The notes beneath the pieces were generated by a model. The model saw nothing but the letters and a program-made list of their open reading frames with translations. It was not told the origin of the DNA and did not search any database. DNA of 64,000 nucleotides from Coptis chinensis (Eukaryota > Streptophyta > Magnoliopsida > Ranunculales > Ranunculaceae): contig CM027378.1 of NCBI GenBank assembly GCA_015680905.1, positions 54,895,501 to 54,959,500 on the forward strand, written 5' to 3'. A program made the position numbers and the translations under genes. This document shows, in pieces, positions 55,838 through 64,000 of this stretch. Position 1 is the stretch's first letter; each line of letters opens with the position of its first letter.

Positions 55838-57211
55838 TGATGTGTACCAGTCCAGTCAACATATGGGGATTGGGTCAGCTGTAGCAATAAAATCACATAA
55901 CATGGAACAATCTATTTATTTTCCATAACTCTTAAGCCTAAACAATTTATGCGCCATTTATATAGAAAAAGTTATCAGGGTCCCCTTTGGGGAATACTGG
56001 TTGTGGAACGCACCTATGGTGACTCGATAAAGCAAGTCCTCTGGAACAAGCCAAGTTGCCACCCACAACACAAAAGATAACATAAGTGTGAAAGCTTTGT
56101 AACAAAATTAAACACCATCGTGTGATTCCATTTACACAAGTTAATATATATAACAAACTTAAAGAAACTACAAATTGTCCAAAATACATGATGAACAACA
56201 ACAAAATTATACACAACCAGAATATTTAATGTAGTTCTACTCTAATTACGAGAAGTATGATCAAACACAGAATGAACACCTAAGTGTAAACACACTAAGC
56301 AAACATAGATGACCAAGTGAAGTAGTCCTTGTCTGCATCGGACTCGTCCTGCATATATATATATATATATATTATTTTTTTTTTTTTTAATTATTGGCTA
56401 AATATTGTAGATATTTTTGGTAGTACCCTATGCAGGTTGCATATTTATTTTTGGGTTGTGTTGCTATGTATACTTTGGACAAATTTATCTAGTTTTCATG
56501 GAATTTAAACCTTTGTACCATTTATGTAGAATGTATATGACATGATTTGGTCAGATGGTGAATTTTAACTAACTTAAATACCCGACACATTTTAATATAC
56601 ACTTTCTTTACCATGGGTTGTAAGTGAATAAGTATTTGGTTCTACTATCATGAGGCCTCGTTCTTGTAAGTGAATAGGTCTGTTCCAGTACTAATGCTCA
56701 CCTGATGTGTACCAGTCTAGTCAACATATGGGGATTGGGTCAGCTGTAGCAATGAAATCACATAACATGGAACAATCTATTTATTTTCCATGACTCTTAA
56801 GCCTAAATCGCCATTTATATAGAAAAAGTTATCAGGGTCCCCTTTGGGGAATACTGGTTGTGGAACGCACCTGTGGTGACTCGATAAAGCAAGTCCTCCG
56901 AACAAGCCAAGTTGCCACCCACAACACAAAAGATAACACAAGTGTGAAAGCTTTGTAACAAAACTAAACACCATCGTGTGATTCCATTTACACAAGTTAA
57001 TATATATAACAAACTTAAAGAAACTACAAATTGTCCAAAATACATGATGAACAACAACAAAATTATACACAACCAGAATATTTAATGTAGTCCTACTTTA
57101 ATTACGAGAAGTATGATCAAACACAGAATGAACACTTAAGTGTAAACATACTAAGCAAACATAGATGACCAAGTGAAGTAGTCCTTGTCTGCATCGGACT
57201 CGTCCTGCATA

Positions 57212-57244
<33 letters not shown>

Positions 57245-57555
57245 AATTATTGGCTAAATATTGTAGATATTTTTGGTAGTACCCTATGCAGGTTGCATAT
57301 TTATTTTTTGGTTGTGTTGCTATGTATACTTTGGACAAATTTATCTAGTTTTCATGGAATTTAAACCTTTGTACCATATATGTAGAATGTATATGACATG
57401 ATTTGGTCAGATGGTGAATTTTAACTATCTTAAATACCCGGCACATTTTAATATACACTTTCTTTACCATGGGTTGTAAGTGAATAAGTATTTGGTTCTA
57501 CTATCATGAGGCCTCGTTCTTGTAAGTGAATAGGTCTGTTCCAGTACTAATGCTC
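55838..57555. repeat. 865-bp direct tandem duplication
   Basis: Copy 1 55838-56702 and copy 2 56703-57555 are near-identical, with small indels. Each contains an (AT)n tract followed by a T run (56353-56389 and 57209-57245). Minus-strand frames (MCIILLLFIMYFGQFVV) are duplicated with it and show no known domain. Confidence 0.92.
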
Positions 57556-58080
57556 CCCCTCTTTTCTGCACCATTACCATGTAACTTATTTAAGTTCCTG
57601 ATAACGTTCGAGCACCACTTGGACTTCACTATTCACCAACATCACAATATGTATAACATTGTGTTTAGACTAAAAAAATACGTCCAATTTACTAAAGAAA
57701 CAAGATTTTTTTTTTGCTATTTTTTTTCCAGAGTTTATACGGAAATTGAAACACCCCCATAATTTCAAACGAAATAAAATCATTGGGAAGTAAACACCCT
57801 TGAATCAACCAAAATTATAACAGTATGAAGATACTAATTTCAAACAAATAAGATAAAAATAAAGTATCTTCAAATCAAGCAAAACTAGAACAGTATCGAT
57901 ATATTAAATTCACATCAATAATTAACAAAATATAAAACATCCTCATAAAACATACCTTTGAAGCAAGAAAAATCAATGCAAGGAAAATCTAAGCAACAGA
58001 AACGAAAAACCATAAATTAAGAGAGATGAAAAACAATTTGTTAACAATTAATGGAGAGATGAGTAAAATATTCTACTTAC
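57556..58080. other. A+T-rich intergenic DNA
   Basis: No gene seen. Local repeats of the words ATTTCAAAC and AACAGTAT. Confidence 0.5.
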
Positions 58081-58300
58081 CCTAGCTAGTTTAGAATATC
58101 GCACAACAACAGTGAGAAAAGAGTGTGTACTAGCTAGTGAGGGGAGAGAGGAGAGAAAGATAGGTTTTGTTTCCTCATATGAGCAGGGATTTTGAGGTTT
58201 GCAAAAGGATCCAAAATAATGATAGAGCAGGATTTTTGGTTTCCAAATTTCGCCAAATTTTTGGAATGCTTTGGTTTTCCTCTTTCGCAAAATTTTGAAA
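58081..58300 (-). other. Possible first exon of a minus-strand gene
   Basis: A strong donor-like AGG/GTAAGTAGAAT lies at 58075-58081 on the minus strand. Upstream sequence is C/T-rich and open (MRKRKTKAFQKFGEIWK to the donor), like a 5' leader. No downstream coding exon is identified. Confidence 0.3.
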
Positions 58301-58578
58301 TTTGTATTGACAGTATGACCCTATGAAATTTGAGTATTTGACTAAATTGATTTTGTCAACCTTACTCGATTTGGGTCAAAGTCAGAACTGGTTTTTTGAC
58401 TAGATCAGGTTAGACCGCTAGTTCAAATAAAACCAAAGTAGTTCTTTGATAAGTAAAAATTGTGCGCCATTAGTTTTGGTACAACCCGCACACTGTAGAT
58501 TTAGCGATATGATTATAATCTGTAATTATAATTGAGGCTACTAAATGAAGTATTTGGTTGAATCAACTGGGCCGGGTT

Positions 58579-59121
58579 GATTGAAAACTCCCAAGTTAAA
58601 GACGTTTTTCAACATTAGAACAACCGAGTTGACCGGTTCATAACTTGAATCGGCCAGTTCAAACCATAGTACAAAATATCAGGATATGAGTGTTTATCGA
58701 TACTCAATTTCTTGATATGTATCGTGGATATATCTCCATCTTTGGGGATATTTTACATTGTTTGATATGCAAATATCATAGATATATCTAAAAGGCTATA
58801 TCGACAAATATTGTGGATATCTTTTGATATATCACGATATATCATTTATATTTATTTGAAATATGATGGTAAATATTAAATAAGATTGTTATCTAAAATA
58901 AATATCTCAAAATATCGCAATATATCCTAACATATCGTAAATATTATCGAAATATTGCCGATATTTACAGTTGTATATATCTTTAAACTTATCGCAATAT
59001 TTATATATCTTTTGCTGAAATCTCAATATTTATCGCGATATTTTGTACTATGGTTCAAACTGTCAAAAAACTCGTTCAACCCGGTTCAATAGTAAAAAGT
59101 CAACTTGGGGAGTTTTGAATC
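58579..59121. mobile_element. Nested foldback element, outer arms
   Basis: GATTGAAAACTCCCAAGTT (58579-58597) is matched by an inverted copy at 59102-59121. The arms enclose a second element at 58664-59053. Exact ends are not fixed. Confidence 0.55.
58658..59059. mobile_element. MITE with 17-bp perfect TIRs
   Basis: CCATAGTACAAAATATC at 58664-58680 is perfectly inverted at 59037-59053, and both sides carry TTCAAA (58658-58663, 59054-59059). 390 bp, very A+T-rich, full of ATATC/GATAT words. No coding capacity. The superfamily is not clear from a 6-bp duplication. Confidence 0.85.
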
Positions 59122-59148
59122 CTGGTCAAATAGGAGGAGTTGTAAAAC

Positions 59149-59340
59149 CATTTTTTTTTTCAAAATAAGCTGGGGTTAAGGCAGACCCCCACCTGTATAT
59201 AACCAAAGTTACATTCCACTCTAAGAGTATGATCATTAGAGGGAGCAACCATTACAAAGTAGTTAATATACTAATCCCCTATTAAGCAAGCCTAACAAGT
59301 TACATTATAAGAATAATCTTAAATTACCAAGCCAAACCTA
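59149..59340 (-). mobile_element. 5'-truncated LINE 3' end, relic 2
   Basis: T run, TCAAAATAAGCT, then GGGGTTAAGGCAGACCCCC, a hairpin end like those at 20954 and 55048. Confidence 0.5.
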
Positions 59341-59643
59341 AAATCTGATAGCCGCCTTATGGTTCAGCTATTGTTGAAAACCAATAAGGATTAGTCCGAC
59401 CTGAACTTCACCATCTTAACCCATAGTTTTCATGTAATCATCCATGTCCACCAATCAGCTTCAAACCCGATTTTGCATCTACACTGTATTGAAAGTTCAT
59501 TGGTAGAGATAACGAGTTTTCAATCCAACGATATCCTTCTCCGCCTGAAAAGTGCAACTATGAAAAGCACAAGCCAAATCTGCAATTTCTTACATTGTTT
59601 CAAGCCAATTTGAAGTAGATCAAGTCCCAAACTTAAGACCATG

Positions 59644-59996
59644 CTTACAAGTAGGGCAGGGAACGGGTCGAATATGGTTATATCAGAATCTAAACCCGAA
59701 CCCGAACCTGAACCCGAATAGTTTGACAATATCCGAACCCGAATCCGAATCAAACTTTAATTTTCAATCCGAACCTGACCCAAACCCGAATCGACCCGAT
59801 CAGATAACACTAAAAATTCAAAAAAAGCCCAAAAATTAGATCTAAACCCGAACCCGAACCCGAACCCGAACCCGAACCCGAACCCAAACCCAAATAAATA
59901 AATGAATATGAAAATCGACCTAAACCCGAACTATTCGGATTTGGGTCGAGTCCAATTTGGGTCAAACCTGACCCGATTCCCTGCCCTACTTACAAG
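59644..59996. mobile_element. hAT-type MITE with CCCGAA arrays
   Basis: An 8-bp duplication CTTACAAG (59644-59651 and 59989-59996) flanks a 337-bp element whose ends TAGGGCAGGGAA and TTCCCTGCCCTA are inverted repeats. 8-bp duplications and TAGGG/CAGGG ends are typical of hAT elements. The interior holds CCCGAA hexamer arrays (longest about 59847-59885). Confidence 0.92.
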
Positions 59997-61160
59997 GGCT
60001 CTGTCAACCCTTGCTAGCATTCCATGAATTAATAAGAGATATGTACACATCAGAGATTATACTTACCATGATGTGTATTGGTGTAGGTTTTACAATTAAC
60101 TTCTTTACAATTCATTATGTTTGATTAAAAAGGTTCGACTGATTGAATTGGATACACAAAATGATCATATTACACTTTTTAGCATTTTTTACTTTTTTTG
60201 GATACACAAAATGATCACATATACTTTTTGGTTTTTTTTGGACGACGTGTGATACAATAGCCCAACATGGTGGTTTGGATAGTAGTCACTACGGTTAATT
60301 CTCTCATTCATGTCTCTCTCGCTCAGAATGAAACAATTAACATCATGTTAGTTTAGATGACGAGATTACTATTCTTAATCGTCAGATAGGCTCTGTCATA
60401 AATGAACAACATTTTTTCGTGTCCTATTTGTATGTGATGGTGTTGGTGTTGTAAGTGATACATGGTGGGTTTAAACTAATAAAACAAAAACAAATAATGC
60501 AAATAAAATAGATGGGATAGCAAATATGAGCAAATATATATATATAAGCGCTTAAGTTGGGAATGTGCAGTTAAATCGGTACTCGGTCACTACTCATTTG
60601 AAGAGCGACTAGGTGTAATCGGTCGGGGATTAATCGATATTAATAGGGCAATTTTTCAAAACACTATATTTCTTTAACATCATAATGAAGCTAATTAAGA
60701 ACTCAAGCAATCAATAAACAATCAAAACACTAAATCAACTAAAATAAATATGATTAAAATGTATAACTTTTAAGAATGAACTGTTGATTGATCGGCAAAA
60801 TGTCGAGTTAGATGTTTAACAAGGGAATAGTTAATACAATTACTCGACTAATTGGCACGTATTAATCGGCTAATCGGGGCTAATCGGCGGAGTACTTAGG
60901 GAGTTTTTGAGTCCAATTGTGATCAAGAATTAAATTGTTAGTCGGGTCAGCTAAGCAGCGAGTACTTGGGATGGTAAATGAGTAAACATGGTAGGAGTCC
61001 ATAGCCCGCTCATAGTTGCTTGGGATTTGCATCGGTCATTGGTCTTGGGCCAGGCAAAGCCAAAAATTTCTGGGCTGGGCTTGGACTTTGTATTCGGTTT
61101 TGGGCTAAATGTTGGTCCGAACCCTACACCAAATAACCCGAAACAAATTTTGAAATTTCA
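59997..61160. other. Intergenic DNA, decayed repeats
   Basis: A local duplication of GGATACACAAAATGATCA (60150, 60198). 60570-60900 has several AATCGG and TTAATCG words in both orientations, possibly another old MITE. No gene. Confidence 0.45.
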
Positions 61161-61470
61161 TTGAAATTTGAAATCTATGCATTACAACCCGCGTTCTCAA
61201 ACTCAGAATTCCCCTCGCTCGCCTCGACTCAACTTTCTAGTAACTCCTCCCTCAACTACTCTCTCCCTAGTCTCACTAACTTACAAGTTTCAATAACTCC
61301 TCCCTCAACTACTCTCTCCCTAAACTATTCCGAGGTAACCCACAATTCTTTCTCATTCTCACACGTTCTCCTCAATAATGATCCGCACACACAGTTGAAG
61401 TGCATTTTGACAGCATAACTACCTTATCTCCACACTTCACTCACTCTCTCACTCACTTACTTCTATTCAG
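61161..61470 (+). other. Likely 5' leader of PMD pseudogene 2
   Basis: C/T-rich stretch with a 53-bp spaced direct repeat, TAACTCCTCCCTCAACTACT at 61241 and 61294. Resembles a plant 5' UTR. The small open frame 61161-61418 is low-complexity Ser/Leu/Thr and is doubtful as a protein. Confidence 0.4.
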
Positions 61471-63435
61471 TCTCACTAGATAAAGGCATTTCTGTTGAAG
61501 AAGAGCCTGAGGTTCCTCCTCAAATGGTTGAATACCCCAGGATTGAAACTCCCCAAGGTATATATGCAATTTTAAAGTGAAAGTTTTAGTTTTTAGATTT
61601 TTTTGGTGATTTGAGATGATGGGTACAGATAATTTTGATTGTTAGCATTTTTGATGTGTCATTTGTCTAGGATCAGTAATTAGTAATTAGTTGGTCATCA
61701 AATGTGAAAGGTAAAGAAAACTTGAATGGATTACTTTTCCAACATATGGTTAAAAGCAAGCATGTTTTGAATTTACGTGTTGCGCAAACACAATTAAGTT
61801 GAGTCAGAGTGATGGTTCATCTAATTGTATAGTTTACTACAAGTGACTAATTGTATAATTTACTACAAGGTTAATGAATGTTTTTGCTTTCTATAGATAC
61901 ATTTGAAGTTTCTTGGTGCACACTACTTTCTTACAGTACTCTGTCCAACTTATAATTCAGTTTAATGAAACATATACAAATTTATACACTAAGTTGTATA
62001 GACAATGTTTAGGGCCCCTTAAAGTATTAACCTCATTCAGACTAGATAAACAAAATTAAGGGACCCTTAAATGATGTTTGATGTATTTTGTCTCCTTCTC
62101 CTTCAAAAGGTTATTGGGGCCATTCTTTGAGTCTCGTGATGGTTCATTTTATTTGTATAATACCTTAGTTAGTATTTTAGATTCTCATCACTCACCTGTC
62201 ATATGGAATGTAGTATGTACCTGACCTTGAAATAATTGGTGATCCTAATAAATGAGTGAAGTTCTTGGTACTATCTTGATTGTTCATGAGACAAACAGTG
62301 TGGTAGGAGCCATGTTACATACCCGGTTTGTAGTCGATGGATACAATATGTGTGTGTGCTTGAACAGACAAAGCTTTGTTAAATTTTGTAATCTTTATTG
62401 ATGTAGGTGCTATTAAATCTGCATGGATAGAGTGCCAATAAATATGTCACATTTATATATGCAGGATGACCACATTTCTTCCTTACTCTTGGCTAGAGAG
62501 GTAACTATCCTCAATTCATTATTCTTATTATTAGTTTTTTAGTATTTTCAAATTGTTAATTTATTTTAGAATTAGTAACTCTTCTAATTGACTAACAGCC
62601 TAGACCAATTGTGTGCACACACGACCACAATTTGAAACTAAAGCTATGGGAGATGTCGAAGACCCAAGAGGAGATGATCGAAGATATGGGCTTCAAGCAG
62701 CTAAGGAACATTAGGCATTTTCAAGCAGATAAACACCTTGTATCTGCTTTAGTAGATCATTGGAGGCCGGAGACTGATTCTTTTCATTTTCCTGCTCTCG
62801 AGATGACCATTACGCTTGAAGATGTAGCGTATATACTGGGCTTAAATGTGTTTGGGAAAGCGGTGGTCGGGAAATCCAAATTGTCTGCAAGTCGAGTGTG
62901 TAAAAATATTTGGGTGTACAACCTCCAAAGACATCAATAAGAGGGAAAAGTGTTAAACTATGTTGGTTGACACAGACATTTTCCATAGTTCAAGCTGGTT
63001 TAAATGTTGACGAAAGACAACGTACAATAGCATATGTGCTCTTCCTAATTGGAAGCATAGTTTTTTCAGAGCCCGGAGGCCATAATGTACAAACTAAGTA
63101 CCTACCTCTCCTTGCAAATATACTCAAGTGTGGTCAGTATGCTTGGGGTAGTGCTGTTCTTGCATTCCTATTCAACGCACTTTGGAGGGCATCACTTCGG
63201 CGTGAACCAAGCATGCATGGTTGAAGAAGTAATTGCATTGTTTTGAATATGTGTGGCTCTTCTACTCTGTTGTTGGTAGATATTTGTGGTTCCAAACTTA
63301 ATCATTTTAATTATTAACTGTGTATTGATGAATTGTTGTTCCCTAATGAAAATTTGGTTGTAGTCGTGGTTTTATGAGAGGTTTAGCAAATGGCAACCGA
63401 GGTGTCAACCAGCGATTGTATTCCCTACTGCTTGC
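61471..63435 (+). pseudogene. Plant mobile domain (PMD, MAIN-like) pseudogene 2
   Basis: Clear exons: 62465-62500 (DDHISSLLLARE) and 62599 onward (PRPIVCTHDHNLKLKLWEM, ALVDHWRPETDSFHFP, EMTITLEDVAYILGLNVFGK). After a frame break near 62905-62935 it continues VDERQRTIAYVLFLIGSIVF, YAWGSAVLAFLFNALW. A further exon starts at 63364 (SWFYERFSKWQPRCQP). An upstream exon 61471-61557 (EEEPEVPPQMVEYPRIETPQ) is possible, but its phase does not fit 62465. The gene is cut at 63436 by an LTR start. It is clearly related to PMD pseudogene 1, on the same strand 12 kb away. Confidence 0.8.
61558..62464 (+). other. Putative intron of PMD pseudogene 2
   Basis: A+T-rich, no open frame of note. It starts GTATATATGC and ends TATATATGCAG. 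Confidence 0.4.
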
Positions 63436-64000
63436 TGATGTATACTTCTTTACTACTACTTAGAGGTTTGAACTCTCTAAATTGATGCAAAAGCAACTCA
63501 AGGTCCTTACTCACGATCTTCGATTTCGTAGAGTTGGAATAAGGATTCGGACCAACCTAAAGTCTAGGACAACTACAAATTGGTTGTTACAATAAAGGGA
63601 ACTAAGGAGTAAGGTTATAATACTAATGCTAGGTTTTCTTTCCTACACAACATTAAGAAAAACATTAAAGTTTGAATCATACACTTAATACAAAAGACAA
63701 TTTACTAAAGAAAGAAAAGTGGAGAGCTAATCCTCCTCATGTGATACTAACGCTTAGTTGTTGATTTGAAAAGTTTATTTATTCTTCCTAGACTCATAGA
63801 CAAGCCCCTAATGGAAGAAAACTTGATCCCTAGCATATATGGCTCACTTAAGAGCTCATACATGCTAGCAAGTGGAACCAAGCAATGACTTATCTCTAAG
63901 CTCATTGCTTTGATTCCTAACTAGACTCTACACCAACTATCATTTTGGGATAGGATGTAGAGTTAGTTGTTCTTCCTAAAAACCTACCAAACCAACAACA
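63436..64000 (-). mobile_element. Athila-like LTR, left part, minus strand
   Basis: Starts TGATGTATAC inside a PMD exon. TCGTAGAGTTGGAATAAGGATTC matches GTAGAGTTGGAATAGAAGATTC in Athila A LTR (near 1776), and GATCCCTAGCATATATGGC parallels 2080-2095. The rest lies beyond the window. Confidence 0.55.

Noticed and set aside
55947-57072. Hydrophobic MCIILLLF frames as paired membrane proteins
   Set aside because: Short frames duplicated with the 865-bp repeat, no domain, no conserved start context.
61161-61418. Ser/Leu-rich ORF before PMD 2 as a separate gene
   Set aside because: Low-complexity C/T-rich leader with an internal direct repeat and no domain.

Overview
This is nuclear DNA from a flowering plant, probably a eudicot with a repeat-rich genome. 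No ribosomal RNA, transfer RNA or CRISPR array is recognisable. About three quarters of the window is retrotransposon sequence. It includes Ty3/gypsy elements of the Athila, Tat and Reina (chromovirus) types, Ty1/copia elements of the Ale and Tork types, and an L1-type LINE with a C-terminal RNase H. Small non-autonomous DNA transposons and a few decayed host genes fill the rest. Almost every long reading frame is broken by stops or frameshifts, and many stops look like C-to-T changes (CAG or CAA to TAG or TAA), as expected for old methylated repeats.

Layout. 1-3157: 5' end (gag, leader, PBS, LTR) of Athila element A on the minus strand. It is inserted in a Tat element (3158-9319) that keeps the RT end, two RNase H domains, integrase, a 3' tandem repeat, an antisense ORF, PPT and 3' LTR. 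9688-17501: complete Reina element with identical 5-bp target duplications, interrupted by a truncated Ale copia element (10858-13547). 17502-20572: remnant of a multi-exon host gene ending in a RING-H2-like finger, cut by an LTR fragment (20573-20907). 20908-26628: LINE on the minus strand. 26629-30149: truncated Tork copia element, minus strand. 30150-45636: 3' LTR of Athila-like element C, split by the 13.8-kb Athila element B (30540-44359, minus strand). 45637-47223: remnants of C, a 71-bp gag scrap and a Tat-type LTR. 47224-49300: 170-bp and 850-bp repeats. 49709-51809: plant mobile domain (PMD) pseudogene 1. 52684-53741: solo Athila-family LTR with perfect target duplication. 53742-61400: intergenic DNA with an 865-bp tandem duplication, LINE 3' relics, a nested foldback element and a hAT-type MITE. 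61471-63435: PMD pseudogene 2, cut by an Athila-like LTR that runs to the window end.

How the parts work together. Each LTR element encodes capsid (gag), protease, reverse transcriptase, RNase H and integrase for its own copying. None looks autonomous now: PBS, protease, RT or integrase active-site residues are lost in each. The most interesting signals are in element B. The 10-mer CCCCCAAACA, which forms the 3' polypurine tract, occurs four times at the boundaries of successive 3' modules. Beside it sits a hairpin whose stem covaries between copies. B also carries an unrecognised ORF after the env-like one.
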